DNA from: Sipunculus nudus
Taxonomy: Eukaryota > Annelida > Sipuncula > Golfingiida > Sipunculidae
NCBI GenBank assembly: GCA_026874595.1
Contig: CM049312.1
Coordinates: 30,009,456 to 30,073,455, forward strand
DNA: 64,000 nucleotides
Direction: 5' to 3'
The notes below the pieces were generated by a model, which was not told where the DNA came from, did not search any database, and saw only the letters and a list, made by a program, of their open reading frames with translations. A program made the translations under genes and the position numbers. The stretch's first letter is position 1. Every line of letters begins with the position of its first letter. Shown in pieces: positions 12,087-23,265 of this stretch.

Positions 12087-12944
12087 TATATAGTGCATTC
12101 AGTACATCCACATATAATTACCCCGAACCCTAAACACTACATTTACGTATGTAACATGGCGCCATCAGATTTTGTCTTTACCTCGTAGAGTATTACTTAC
12201 CCGATTTTATTTTCAGATCTGTTGGCATGTTGCTATCATATTACTTTTCCTTTTTCATGGGCAATGTGCTGCTTTGAATGCTATCCGTGAACATCATCCG
12301 TCGTCCTATAAAACGGATCTCTTTTGTTTGGTCATATATGTGTCCGACGCACAATCTGTGGGTAGATATGTCGTTGTCTTTTTTGAGCCTTCTGTAATGA
12401 TCGCCAAATCCTTCCAGCTGATATTTGTTTCTTACCAAACATTTTGTCCTTGCGTGCCCTTTTCCATTTTGCCTTCCGTCATGCTTACCTTGAAAGGTGT
12501 ATGTTCGTGGGCTGTCGTTCCGTTATAGTTATGATAATACTTCCAGCCTGTCTCTTGGTCTTACATACCCATTACACGTTTCTCATGGTTCAGGTCATGC
12601 ATAATTTTTTACTTACCAAAGAATTGTTTTCTCAACTTATACTCTTGTTGCCTATCAGTTGTTTATTCCCAATCCCTTTCCTGTGTTTGGAGCAATATAA
12701 TGCTTTGTTTTGTAATCTGGTACTCACCATTTTTTATATTTTTGTTTACAACTCTTTTGTGAACCCTTCCATCCTTTCTATTTGCTAATGTTGCTTACCC
12801 ATACATAGTTTTCCCTGTATGTATATATGATGGGCCCAGTGTCTGCTGTGCCTATGTCCCTTGTTCTCATCAGACTGACACGGTCAAACCTGCGCTTCGT
12901 TTTTTTCTGTCATGTATCTTTTGTGAAAACAATAAAACATATTA

Positions 12945-13130
12945 CTCCCCTGCCGAGACTATAACCTTGCCGTGGTAGGGGAGCTTGTGTACTTCAATGA
13001 CCCTGTGAGCTCTGCTGGCGTAGATTTTATCTATATTGAGGGACACCCATGCCAGAAAGGTCACACGGGTAGAAGTCAGACGAATAATAGTCTCATCCAT
13101 CCCTAACAAGGATCACACGTGCCACAGATT
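12945..13130. mobile_element. Non-LTR retrotransposon-like fragment
   Basis: The text around ATAACCTTGCCGTGGTAGGGG, then CTCTGCTGGCG and GAGGGACACCCATGCC, resembles the leader of a dispersed non-LTR element found in marine invertebrate genomes. This is recalled, not searched. Only a short piece is present and no reverse transcriptase frame follows. It suggests that this block lies in an animal chromosome. Confidence 0.35.
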
Positions 13131-13746
13131 ATTTTGCTTTTATTTCAAATTACGTTCTTTTGTTTGTATGTTTATCATATATGTCTTATCGCTAAACGGT
13201 GAATCCGTTGTTCTGTAAACCCCTTTCCTCTTTAGTTAATACGAGTGGTATGTTTAACATTTTCGTTACTGCCACATATCTATACATTATTATACCTCGT
13301 TCTGTTTTGATAAGGGACATCACAGTTTCTATATAGAATATGCGATGTGGTAACATGTACCTGCTTATGTTTATGGGTTGACGTTCATGAATGTAAATAT
13401 ATGATTGACAGATATCTGTAGATAGAAAGATGTATATACATATATATAGGTGTTAATGTCTAATGTTTTCAACTTGGATTCCTTATTTCATTTTTTTTTT
13501 CCATATCAGTTAACGATATATGTGCTGCACATGATGTTGGAAGCTTTTTTCCTCTGTCGACGTTCTCTGCCGGGAATCTGCACAAATGCAAAGCAGTACC
13601 ACTTGTATAAGCACGTACTTGTATCATATGTTTTATTTGTTTGATTGATTTATTCAGACGGCGCATACTGATGTATATGATTCTGACTGACATATGCTGT
13701 GTAGATATGCATGTATAAGCTATATATCTTCCATATCTGGTTTCGT

Positions 13747-13845
13747 TTCATATATACATATATTATATATACCCATATATTTCATATATACATATATTAT
13801 ATATGCACATATATTTCATATATACATATATTATATATATATTGT
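13747..13845. repeat. 34-base AT-rich tandem repeat, three copies
   Basis: TTCATATATACATATATTAT starts at 13747, 13781 and 13815, giving an exact 34-base period. It is simple-sequence DNA. Confidence 0.8.
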
Positions 13846-14404
13846 ACATGACATATCGTATGTCATCACTTTCTGTACATTCAATAAACGTCTGTGTAAC
13901 TAGAAAAGGCATAGCGTTTGTGTTATTTTACTCTTGGTGTAACAGGTTCACGTCTCGTGACTGTGCTGGTACGTCTGAGCGTGACAGGGGCTGTCTGCGT
14001 GAGTGTTTCCTGATGTGTGTGATGCAGGACTGCTGTATTGTCAGGTGGTTTTTTTTAGATGTTATGTGTCATACACGTTGCCACATACAGACTGCTCATG
14101 TTTACGTAAATACATATAACTATACATATATACATCCAATACCCGTACATGGAATCGTTACGAAAAAAATTCACTAAAAACAAAAAATAGAGTAAAGGAA
14201 GCGGGCTGTATGATTAACATTCGATGGTATTGCGCAACTTTACTGTAGACACGCCGTGACCCCATGTGTCGTGACTCAGTTTGTAACGAGATATGTTGTT
14301 TTCCCTGAACGTGTCAATCACGTGTGCACCAAAACGGGATGAATTACGCTCGCACGCTCATGTCAGCAGTGTATGTGTCAGTCACGTGACATAACAAGAT
14401 AACG

Positions 14405-14412
14405 TATATAAG
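14405..14412 (+). promoter_or_regulatory. TATA box before the 14.4 kb two-exon gene
   Basis: TATATAAG lies 42 bases before ATG 14447, with a CACGTGAC E-box-like word about 20 bases upstream. The same TATATAAG octamer is used at 17140 and 34545. Confidence 0.6.
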
Positions 14413-14446
14413 GGGCTGCAGGGCAGCGTTGCTTGCACACTGCCTG

Positions 14447-16133
14447 ATGCTGGCGAAGCGAATACAGCAACTGGGTGGACCCATTGACACATACACTGAT
14501 CATTCGTACGGATTGCGTGCCAGTCGAATAAAACGTGAGTGACCTTTTTTGTACATAGACGGGTGTAGTGACTGGACGACCGTGTCCATTATTTGTGCGG
14601 ATCATGTGACGTAATGATGTGACGCGTGTCCATTTATTAATTGCAGTTTTCTTTGTATTGCCATTACACGGGTCAGACATGTCAGACATGTGGCCTCCGG
14701 TCGATCTTGCTGTTCATGACACAGGGCCCGACGGCATCATGGGTACATATTTCGGGATGGCGCACAAGGACGGAGCGGTGGTCTCTTTTGACACTGACCC
14801 GTCAGATCGCGTCCCCCGACTCTTCCACGAGACTGTATTTTTCAAACTGTCCGGCGCCACGTTTAACACGTACTGGGTTTGCACGGACGGCAAAGGACGA
14901 GTTCCACAGTTTGTTTTCGACATAAGGGACTGGCGACAGGAAATCGATCACGCAGGCGGGGAGGTTCACCTCATGGTGGGACGTTACATCCAATGCGAAC
15001 ACGGATTGGCCTTAGTTTGGGTGCCCGTTCGCGCATCGAGGTCGTCAATGGAGCCCGCCAGTCTTAGACCGTTTTACGTGACGCCTTATGCAGTGGCACT
15101 AAACGTGGTGTACGTTGGTTGGGATCCGGAAGGGGTGGTCAAAAGAGATTCTGCTTGGTCGTGGCTCAAAAGGCAGCCTCCAATGGCGTACTACCAGGAC
15201 GCTCCGGTGCAGTGCACGGACGCGGGAGGGCGGGTTTTCTGTGAATACCTGGACATGGAAGGTCTGATGTCTTTTGCGATGACCTGCTTTCCTGAGCGTT
15301 CGCGTCTGCGGGCAGTATTCGGAGCAGTTGAACCCAAATGGGCTTTGGGCCACTGTTGGGTGGAGCGTGAACGGGCCACAGGGAGAAAATACACCGTTTG
15401 GTCAGATGCCAGTTATCCCGAGGGCCTCAGACGCGGAACTACCGTACTTGAAAAGTACGAGTGGAGAGGTACACCGCCAGGTGGTGTAAAGATGAAACGG
15501 AGTTTGGACGGAGACCACCCTGTCACACTGATCGCAACCCTGCACGACCCTCAAGATAATGACGTGCGTATTTCTGGGGAACCTCCCACATCGATTGACT
15601 GGGCTGCAAACGTGCATCATATCTGGGATGTCAGCTTGGGACAAAAAATCATGTCGAGGCATACCAGAATGGACCCATACGTGCGATTTTACAGCACATT
15701 GGCTCCCGGAAAAGACGTTAGTCTGTGGGACAGGGTACATATCGTTAAAACCGCTGCAACGTTCTCTCCGAGTGAAGTGATGAACCCTGAGCTGTATGTA
15801 GCGAGCGTAGTGAAAACGGTCGAGCTGTTCGACCAATACAGATCTGGTTTTGGTTGTCCTCGGGGACTATCTGTTTATATGAATATAATCAAAAAGTGCA
15901 AAAGGGACTGGCCGGACGAGGTCGAATGCATACGCGATGGTCGCGTGGGACGGAAAGAGTATGTGTTGCACAGGACTGATACGCCGGGAGGTAATCGGTA
16001 TCCGTCAGGTGGGAGCATTCGCAAGCAACCATCGTGCAACATGTATCGGATGCATAAAAGGTTTGTACATGCCATATTACCGAGCTTTTCCACAGTTTCC
16101 ATAGAACAAAAAGATGTGCCAGTACTGATATAA
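14447..16133 (+). CDS. Two-exon gene of about 514 codons, unknown function
   Basis: I propose exon 1 14447-14534 (ATG 42 bases after the TATA box, donor AAC|GTGAGT) and exon 2 14647-16133 (acceptor TTAATTGCAG). Exon 1 is open for 29 codons plus one base and joins exon 2 in the long frame. Without exon 1, translation could start at ATG 14679. The protein is rich in W, D, R and P, has no signal peptide or membrane segment, and includes blocks such as YVGWDPEG, CQ/CEHGLALVWVP and IKKCKRDWPDEV. Scattered Cys residues do not form a recognised zinc motif. I do not recognise the family. It is one of the longest frames in the block and codon usage looks maintained throughout, so being real is likely. 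A possible later acceptor (16249-16258) could add a 3' exon. Confidence 0.65.
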
Positions 16134-17117
16134 GAAGGGTATGACTTTAGCAAGCCGTGATCATACGTGTGCACATTTTGAAGTATATTATTGATAAAAC
16201 TTTACAGAGTGTTATATGAGTAAAGATAACGTATGACCGAGTGTTTCTTTTATTACAGGTGAAGGTGTATATTATGAGAACGTATGAGGTCAGCTGACGC
16301 TGCCAGAACACGCAGAGAAACACGTGAGCGGAGATAACACGCGACGCATATTGACAAATATATTGAAAATCTCAGTATTAGACGTGCGACAGTTAGGCCT
16401 TCTGTGTGCTTTAACTTGCCAAACACGTTCGTTCATTGACGTTGGGCTATATCAAATGCACTTAGACACCAAAGACATGTACGTGTTACTAATGATCGAG
16501 ATTTATGAGAAAGCTTGACAAACAGCGAAAAAAAAGAGGGGGGGGGGGTGTTTGCTACCAAGACGTGTGCTGCACTCATGTTGCATCTGATGTACGTCGC
16601 AGCTCAGGATATGTGTCCATTATAAAATTTGTTATTCATCCTTGACTGTTATGTGTGGCTGTGAGCCCATTAAGAAATCCACACACACGCCGGCTGCATC
16701 CCTCGACTGATAGAAGTGGGTTTTATTATGAGCTTGGTACCGGCATCCGTCTGCGAAACATGTCCGTTCATATTTTTGATGGGTAGACGACCACATGTCA
16801 CGATGTGTCTGAAGACATGTACACTTATAAACCTTCATTCAAACGGGAATCAAAGACATATGAGCATTGGTCATTGTGTCTGTTCTGCCTGGCGTACTGA
16901 AGCTCTGAAAGCATGCTTCTTATGATACCACGTGTTGTACATCCGAAGTAGACATACACGTTACCTCTTTGTCACGTGAACCACTTACCGACCAGACATG
17001 TCGATATATATATTCATATATTTATATTATATCAACAAACACAATAATACGTAGGTCTGTGCACATTCCGGAACCATTTAGGGTTTCACCGGATGTCACT
17101 CTGGCTCTTTGTATGTG
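16134..17117. other. Intergenic, poly-G tract, possible 3' exon
   Basis: A good acceptor (TTTATTACAG, ending 16258) may start a 3' exon of the preceding gene. A G tract lies at about 16537-16548 and AT runs near 17005-17030. Other open frames here lack features. Confidence 0.35.
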
Positions 17118-17170
17118 TGACGTCACAAGCTAAATTGTGTATATAAGGACCCTACTCGCAACAGTGCAAT
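17118..17170 (+). promoter_or_regulatory. CRE/TATA promoter, copy 1
   Basis: TGACGTCA (17118-17125) is followed after exactly 22 bases by TATATAAG (17140-17147) and, 18 bases after the TATA start, by GCAACAGTGCAAT (17158-17170), which probably contains the transcription start. The same three elements occur with identical spacing at 34523-34575. A donor-like AAAA|GTGAGT near 17358 suggests a non-coding first exon. Confidence 0.7.
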
Positions 17171-17467
17171 CACTCTCGCTTAGAGACATACCACTGCAAG
17201 TGAACAGCAGCAAGGGACTTATACCGTAGCACACGGATACTAGTATAGAAGCAGTATAGGACTTCACTGAAGCAATTTACAGGCGTGAAGGATAGACAGA
17301 AGAAGCGAGTGAAGAATAAAGAGTATACTTACAACAGAAAGCGAGCAAGAAATCAAAAGTGAGTACATTTATTTTATCGTTCAACACATTTAGTTTACTG
17401 TAAAAGGTGTTCATCTCTTATTGATGTACATTCTGATCCAACTGTTCGGCAATGTCATATGTGATAT

Positions 17468-17977
17468 ATGACAACGGTTTTTGTAAAACCAGTGTTGCCT
17501 TTGGTTGTAGTGGCACAGCCCCCGAACAGCGCACCATCCCGACCCCAAGGCAACCATGTTCCGGGTACCTTACAAGGCCAGTGGTCGCCTTTGTTGCCCG
17601 TGGGTGCGCAGTATAATGCGCAACAGCATGTTGACGGTTTACCGGTGAACTTTCGCCGAAACCTGCCTCTGGTGCCGTACAGGCCAGAAACGTACCTGGA
17701 ACGTATGATTCAAGGGAATGTTCAGATGTCGGACCAGATGCGCCAGCTACTGACGACAACTGTGACATTATTCATGTCATTATTCCCTTACACGTCACAC
17801 GTGTTCGACCCTACCCCGAACAGCAACCCCAGGCAGACAGGAGATCACATCTTGGTGTTCATCAGGAACATTCTTAACCGGAACCGGCCGGACAGAGAAA
17901 CCCACATAATGCTGTTTCATTTCCTGGTTAACACGTTTGTCGGCGCATATTTCCAATCGATGCTGGCAGGTCAGTGA
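17468..17977 (+). CDS. Proline-rich protein with helical C-terminal half
   Basis: A 169-codon frame begins with a hydrophobic, then Pro/Gln/Asn-rich N-terminal half (residues 1-75), followed by a more ordered part containing YRPETYLERMIQGNVQMS, a Thr/Phe-rich helix (MRQLLTTTVTLFMSLFP) and a second helix (HILVFIRNILNRN). The last codons overlap a donor-like CAG|GTCAGT at 17970. Splicing to an acceptor at about 18244 would change only the last few residues, because a stop follows soon. It lies downstream of the CRE/TATA promoter and a probable 5' intron. The family is not recognised and no transmembrane topology can be asserted. Confidence 0.55.
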   Translation: MTTVFVKPVLPLVVVAQPPNSAPSRPQGNHVPGTLQGQWSPLLPVGAQYNAQQHVDGLPVNFRRNLPLVPYRPETYLERMIQGNVQMSDQMRQLLTTTVTLFMSLFPYTSHVFDPTPNSNPRQTGDHILVFIRNILNRNRPDRETHIMLFHFLVNTFVGAYFQSMLAGQ

Positions 17978-18654
17978 GGCACACGCCTTGATGCCTGTTG
18001 AGTTGCAGTTGCTGTTAAGTTGTTGCTTTATATTTTTTTTCTTTTCATTGTTATCGTTTTGTTTGTGCTGACTAGCATTGGAAGAGTACCTTGTCATTTA
18101 TATTTCAGGGGGCAGTTGATAAATGTAATGATTTGAATATGGTTTGTGATAGGGATACTGGCATTCACCATATGTGGTTGTCGTTTCCTGTTGTAGATTA
18201 TCAATGGTGACTGTGTGTTCTTACGGTGTTGTTGTTTTATTGCAGAGCAAAGCGAAGACATATAAAGAAGAGAGACACAAATCGTTCCGGATATCACAGC
18301 TAAATGTGAGTACAATATTGTTTATGAAATCTTATTGTACAGACCGCATTTCTGACAGTTTGTAAATAATGTTGACAAACAAATATTAATAGTACTATAA
18401 TAATACTCAGTCATATTTATATGGTGACGGTAATCGAACGACATCCTGTTACTACGTAATCATGCACAGTATAATTTACACGGCGGCGGAATATTGACGT
18501 GTTACTACACGTACCTGCATCAAGTAAAACAAGAGATTCAACATCCTACAACTGAATGTAAATATCGGTCATCAACACGATATAGACATAACACATGGAC
18601 AATTGTGCAGGACGGTCGTGATGATGTCGTTTGTATGTAATTGTAGTTCTGACA

Positions 18655-19128
18655 ATGGAACACAACGATATTCTTGTGGAAGATGTACTTGGAAAGTTGA
18701 AATTAACTGCAGAAACGTGTCTACGTATTACTCCAAACAGCGACAATGACACGACGTTAAAGCAATATGTAGAATGTATTTCTATGTTCCAACAGTGCTT
18801 TGATCAATTGTTGGGGTGTGTCATATCATACCAAACGTATCCGTGTGAAAATATGGATATGGATCAAATACTTGCGGACCTGTCGTGTATCTCAAATAAC
18901 GTGCTATCGTTGTCATGTTCTGAGCTTGTTGTGAAAGCACTTTGGGCGGTGTATAAGCGGTTGTGCGCTGTACACCGGAGATACGTACTCGTTATAGAAA
19001 ACATGCAAACATTAGTATGTGTCGTTGATGAGCATAAACTGCAATGCCAAGAAATGAACCAGATGACACAGTGCTTGCTGGCTGATTTGTGGCAGACATA
19101 TCCGGACTTTGTTACATGTATCCAATAA
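18655..19128 (+). CDS. Small helical protein, unknown
   Basis: The acceptor-like TAATTGTAG ends just before TTCTGACA and ATG 18655, giving 157 codons. The sequence is predicted almost all-helical and Cys-rich (about a dozen Cys), with heptad-like hydrophobic spacing. It has no signal peptide, no basic tail and no known motif. It is first in a run of plus-strand genes to 25.9 kb that all begin just after a splice acceptor. By eye it is not a clear paralog of family A, although a distant relation to other helical proteins of the cluster is possible. Confidence 0.55.
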   Translation: MEHNDILVEDVLGKLKLTAETCLRITPNSDNDTTLKQYVECISMFQQCFDQLLGCVISYQTYPCENMDMDQILADLSCISNNVLSLSCSELVVKALWAVYKRLCAVHRRYVLVIENMQTLVCVVDEHKLQCQEMNQMTQCLLADLWQTYPDFVTCIQ

Positions 19129-19280
19129 TCATGGCCGGCACGACGTGAACCAATGAATACTGTGACTCGACGTAATAGACAGTGACATTGGTTTTGTATT
19201 TGTTACATAGGGGTTATATGTGTTATAATTATTGCAGCACGCGCGATACATTCATAGAAACTACAGACATTTGCGAAAAG

Positions 19281-19871
19281 ATGAACTCATTAAGAATGAA
19301 CGTGAATGACTCCCCAGATGAATACGACCCAGAGAAACATGAAATAGTGGGCAAACAAATGTTAGACGACATGGCGAAACTGGCCAAGGAGGCGGAAGAG
19401 CGATCATCGAAACTGGTCAAGGATACAGAACAGCGATCATCCGATGATGAAGATGAGGGTATGGCTTTAAAAGAGTTCGCTATATACATCAAGGATCTGA
19501 TTGCCGTAATATCTCAGATCCCTGGGTACATTCAAAACTTTGAGGCAAGGGATGGACAACAAGAACATAACGGCTTCGTAATAGATCGCGGATACGTAAA
19601 GACGTTCAAGAAGATGTATTCCATCGTCGGCGTAATGCGTCGCAGGTCATGCAGTGATATATTGTGGCTGGCCTTATGTCAATTGTCGGCGTACATGTTA
19701 TGGGTCAGGACCCTTTACATACGTAGGAGCATGGTTCACTGTAAGTCGATACCATCTGAAATGATGTGGCACCATCACCATTGGGAGGAGTTCGCACAGG
19801 GGGTGTTAATATTAGGTTGGGCTTTATGGTTAGAGAAGAAGGCTGCAGCGGACGAAAATGGAAGAAAGTAA
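19281..19871 (+). CDS. Family A member 1 (acidic, helical; no basic tail)
   Basis: About 196 codons from ATG 19281, after the acceptor TTATTGCAG (19237). At the place where other members start (METTEV), this copy has ATA instead of ATG (text IETTDICEKMNS), so its start has moved 15-20 codons inward. The core is shared: an acidic D/E-rich stretch after a Lys/Glu helix, then FAIYIKDLIAVISQIPGYIQ matching the LLVDIMSRYPGYIKQF block of members 3 and 4, and then LCQLSAYMLWVRTLYI. It lacks the basic C-terminal tail of members 2 and 4. The function is unknown. The family resembles no domain I can name. Confidence 0.65.
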   Translation: MNSLRMNVNDSPDEYDPEKHEIVGKQMLDDMAKLAKEAEERSSKLVKDTEQRSSDDEDEGMALKEFAIYIKDLIAVISQIPGYIQNFEARDGQQEHNGFVIDRGYVKTFKKMYSIVGVMRRRSCSDILWLALCQLSAYMLWVRTLYIRRSMVHCKSIPSEMMWHHHHWEEFAQGVLILGWALWLEKKAAADENGRK

Positions 19872-20258
19872 CAGTGTTATGTTTACAAAAGGACTTATGG
19901 CTGAACGGACTTGTGGATAAACATGTAAATATGCCAATATATTTACCCATTGCAGATGTTTGGTTTTTGTAAGTGACAGTAGATAGTGTGATCAGTATAT
20001 CGATCTTAATATCCCCGTATTCCCTCAATTAGAATACGTGATTGTCGTATCTTGTATTATTCAAGTTTTGTATTATCTCATCAGAATAAATGATTGTAAG
20101 TTGTATTAATGTCTTTTAGTTTTTTTCATGAATCACGTGATATGGTTGTTTCACTGTGCTGAGAGTTTGAATGTTGGCATGCTAAGTTGGATGGTATTTT
20201 TCCTGCTACCCTTCCCTTAATGGCGTTTATGGATTATTACAGCACACCCGATACGATA

Positions 20259-21128
20259 ATGGAAACGACAGAAGTTAGCGGAGAGATGAGCCCCCAAAAG
20301 ATTAGCGCCCCGGACCCTCCAATGAATGGGCAGGCCAACCAGGACAGTCTAATTATCGGCCAAACACAAGAGGAACAGAAAATTGACCCTCCAGGGGACG
20401 ACCCAGCCAATCAGGACCCTCCAATGAGTTTCCGGCAGAAGCACGAAATGTGGGTCAAAAAAGAAATGGAGGACCGCATACAAGAACTCAAGGATCTGGT
20501 AGACATTGCCGAAAAGCGAATCATAGAATCGCCTGATGATGATGAAGAGTGTAGGGAAGAGTGTAGGGGTTTAAAGGATTTTGCTGATAAGACCAAAAAT
20601 CTTATTGATGTAATATCAAAGTTCCCTGGACATATACAAAAGTTTGAGGCAGATGCCATGGTTGGACCAACAGATGGGAAACGCGTCGTGAAAGACGGTG
20701 CATACAAACTGACGTACAAGAGAATGAAAGCTATCATCGACGCAATGAGAAAAACGCCGTGTCAGGATCTGGTGTATGATGCATTCGGTATATTATCTTT
20801 TTACATAGAGGCGATCCTGATCCTTTACACAGACATGCAGGACAGGCTGCGTGACTGCATACCCGAAGGGGAACTTCCTGTGGTACTAGTGGCACCGTGT
20901 TTTGTGCGGGAGTACCACAGTTGGAACTGGGAAAAACTCGAGCGATTTCAGTCATGGTTAGATCATGAGGTATCAGATGAGGTACAAGAGGCAATGGTTA
21001 AACAATCGAGAAAGAAAAAACGCCGCGTGACGTCTACCGTGCAGGATCAATCCAAAACCAAAACAGTTCAAACAGGTCGCGTCAACAAGAAACGCAAGAG
21101 GCGTGGCCGAAAAAATAACAAAAAGTAA
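20259..21128 (+). CDS. Family A member 2 (acidic N-terminus, basic tail)
   Basis: About 289 codons from ATG 20259 (METTEVSGEMSP), after the acceptor ATTATTACAG. Order of parts: a Pro/Asp/Gln-rich N-terminus, a charged helix, an acidic patch (SPDDDEECREECRG), the family core (LIDVISKFPGHIQKFEA), a CQDLVYDAF block, a Trp/Glu region, and a strongly basic C-terminus (KKKRRVT ... KKRKRRGRKN) that looks like a bipartite nuclear localisation signal or nucleic-acid-binding tail. Role unknown; location in the nucleus is inferred from the tail. The upstream leader resembles those of members 3 and 4. Confidence 0.7.
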   Translation: METTEVSGEMSPQKISAPDPPMNGQANQDSLIIGQTQEEQKIDPPGDDPANQDPPMSFRQKHEMWVKKEMEDRIQELKDLVDIAEKRIIESPDDDEECREECRGLKDFADKTKNLIDVISKFPGHIQKFEADAMVGPTDGKRVVKDGAYKLTYKRMKAIIDAMRKTPCQDLVYDAFGILSFYIEAILILYTDMQDRLRDCIPEGELPVVLVAPCFVREYHSWNWEKLERFQSWLDHEVSDEVQEAMVKQSRKKKRRVTSTVQDQSKTKTVQTGRVNKKRKRRGRKNNKK

Positions 21129-21268
21129 ACAAAAGAAAAACTTTCATCAACAAAGACATATTTCAACAAAGACATGTACAAATATTTCCTTTGCTCTCGT
21201 GATTTTGTTGTATACATTGACATTATCAGTAAATGGTATCGTATCTGTTTGCAGCTTGTGTTGGCACG

Positions 21269-21832
21269 ATGACGGACATACAGGATATATTTGATAGACG
21301 GGTCTGCCGACAGTTGAGACGGCTGGCGGATATCTACGAAAGACGTGCCAAAAGGTCTACATCAGCTATACATAAGATGTACATGTTTGATTGCCGCCGG
21401 GTTGCATTAATGTTAGAGGTGTACGTGCGTATCTTCGACACGACAGGACTTCACGGCCTCCCTGATTTGTACCTCAGCGATAGATGCTGGTTTAAGGCCA
21501 CATATCACACGCTGTTTAATTATATTTCTGGAAGACTGTACAAGCAAGACGCACGTTGCGATGGCTTCGTGGTCGCTGCATTGCTGCTATTGCATCGGTA
21601 CTTTACCCGTGTACAGCAGAAATACAATTGTTTAATAAAGGAGCTGCAACACAATCGGAATACTCAAAGAGATCTGCAGAAAATATTGTATAAGTGCAAC
21701 ATGCTGCGTAAATGTAAGGATGGTTTATGGTGTGAGATACAGAAACGTCGAGGTCGAGATGCTGCTGCTCGTGCAAGGAAACAAAGTATGCGTGATCGTA
21801 AACGACAGAACTCAGTGTGTGGTCTGATGTGA
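21269..21832 (+). CDS. Basic helical protein, unknown
   Basis: An acceptor-like TCTGTTTGCAG precedes ATG 21269 by 14 bases; the frame has 187 codons. It is Arg/Lys- and Tyr-rich with several amphipathic helices (VCRQLRRLADIYERRAKR; ALLLLHRYFTRVQQKYN), and the C-terminus is basic (RDAAARARKQSMRDRKR). It lies between family A members 2 and 3 on the same strand. No motif identifies a function. Basic charge suggests a nucleic-acid or acidic-protein partner, but that is only inference. Confidence 0.55.
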   Translation: MTDIQDIFDRRVCRQLRRLADIYERRAKRSTSAIHKMYMFDCRRVALMLEVYVRIFDTTGLHGLPDLYLSDRCWFKATYHTLFNYISGRLYKQDARCDGFVVAALLLLHRYFTRVQQKYNCLIKELQHNRNTQRDLQKILYKCNMLRKCKDGLWCEIQKRRGRDAAARARKQSMRDRKRQNSVCGLM

Positions 21833-22458
21833 ATATGTAGCCAACTTTTTCACACCAAGACTGCCCGATGCATAAATACCTTTGTACAGAACTGTTTTGT
21901 AATGTAATTCTTTCTTTTTTTGTCCATATTTACTGCTACGTACCTGTAATCCAAGAGTCTGCTACAGTTTTGTTTTCATATAATATTTTGCTTACATATA
22001 TTTTGTTGTATTTTCAACATATTTCGTACAGTTACATGTGTGTACCTGATGTAAATATTTTAACAATATGTGCCTCATAGAAGTAGGTTTGATGTATAAT
22101 GTAAGCGTTAGGTTGTTTGATATTCATATAACCACCAAAAAAATGTAACATATAATTTTGTGATGTATTTGATTTCTGGTGTATGTTTTGTTAGGTGATG
22201 ATGAGACTGTTTGTTAATTTTTATAACCATCGGCATAAACATTCTTTGTAACATTTAGTCGGAATAAATGATGTAACTTTCATTTCCGTCTCCGTTTTAA
22301 TGTACCGCAGGCAAGCATCGGAGATTTGCCAGCGAAACAGGGGTATGGATGTTTCACTGTACAGAGAGTTTGAATGTTGGCGTGCTAGCTTGGATTGTCA
22401 TTTTCCTGATACCCTGCCCTTAATGCGTTTTGTGTGTATTGCAGCACGCCCGTTACAA

Positions 22459-23265
22459 ATGGAAACGACAGAAGTGTGCGACCAAACAATGACTGATATG
22501 GTGGACGCCCCGAGCCATCAAACGGACGACCCTGACAACCAAGACTGTTCACTCAACTACCAAGGAAAAGCGAACACCCCAGTTTCCGACATATCTGATG
22601 ACTCGTCGTCATCCGATGACTCGTCGGATGAAGAAACCCGAAATCTGTGGGGACAAATTATCGAAACGTCAGCCAGAAGAGCGTTAAAGGACAACACTGA
22701 GGCGCTACTACAACTGGCCAATGGTGCGGACAAACGTGTACAAGAATCACCCGATGAAGAAGGAGAGTGCCAGGTTTTGATGGATTTCTCATTAAAGATG
22801 AGGTTGTTGGTTGATATCATGTCGCGGTACCCAGGGTACATCAAACAATTCGAGGAAGAATCCTGTCATGGACGAAACGAAAGTGAAGTATCCGTGAACG
22901 ATAGAGAATACTGGGGTACGTTTAAGCAGATGTCTGAAACCGTAGACGAACTGACAAAAATGCCGTGCCAAGACCTGGTGTACCCAGCTCTATTGAAACT
23001 TTCTGGGTACATGTATTGGGTGGAGACCCTTTATAATTATATGATTGACACACTGGAACGTACGACCAAAAGGATACCATATTATGTGGTGCATGACCAC
23101 AGCATAATCTGGGACAGGCTCGCGTGTTATTTGAAATGGTTAAATAATGAGGCCATATGTGTCTCAAAAGAAAAAGCGGAAAAAATAGCGAAAAAACGCC
23201 GCGTGACTTCTACCGTGAAGGATCAACCTGAAACCAAAACAGTTAAAACAGGTCGCGTCAACTAG
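22459..23265 (+). CDS. Family A member 3 (basic tail cut short)
   Basis: About 268 codons from ATG 22459 (METTEVCDQTMTDMVD), just after the acceptor GTATTGCAG. It has an acidic Ser/Asp patch (SDISDDSSSSDDSSDEE) typical of casein-kinase-2-like substrates, then the charged helix, the core (LLVDIMSRYPGYIKQFEEE), CQDLVYPALLKLSGYM, and a basic segment KKRRVTSTVKDQ. Compared with members 2 and 4 it stops at TAG immediately after TGRVN, losing the final KKRK-rich cluster. The protein is highly similar to member 4, so the duplication is recent. The function is unknown. Confidence 0.7.
   Translation: METTEVCDQTMTDMVDAPSHQTDDPDNQDCSLNYQGKANTPVSDISDDSSSSDDSSDEETRNLWGQIIETSARRALKDNTEALLQLANGADKRVQESPDEEGECQVLMDFSLKMRLLVDIMSRYPGYIKQFEEESCHGRNESEVSVNDREYWGTFKQMSETVDELTKMPCQDLVYPALLKLSGYMYWVETLYNYMIDTLERTTKRIPYYVVHDHSIIWDRLACYLKWLNNEAICVSKEKAEKIAKKRRVTSTVKDQPETKTVKTGRVN

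Larger units (their letters stand above)
5866..14400. other. Long gene-poor region with repeats
   Basis: About 8.5 kb without a convincing gene. It holds a poly-G tract at 5885-5900, a diverged direct duplication (6463-6575 and 6749-6862), a 28-base minisatellite, (CA)n/(TA)n tracts near 7990-8045, 8690-8720, 9225-9275 and 12040-12090, a transposon-like segment at 9288-9560, a retrotransposon-like remnant at 12945-13130 and a 34-base AT repeat at 13747-13845. The plus strand is pyrimidine-rich from about 8.5 to 12.8 kb. Open frames here lack family features and are probably chance. Confidence 0.5.

Noticed and set aside
11031-12788. Several hydrophobic plus-strand frames that look like membrane proteins
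   Set aside because: They follow from T-rich composition; no initiation context, no conserved blocks, frames overlap each other.
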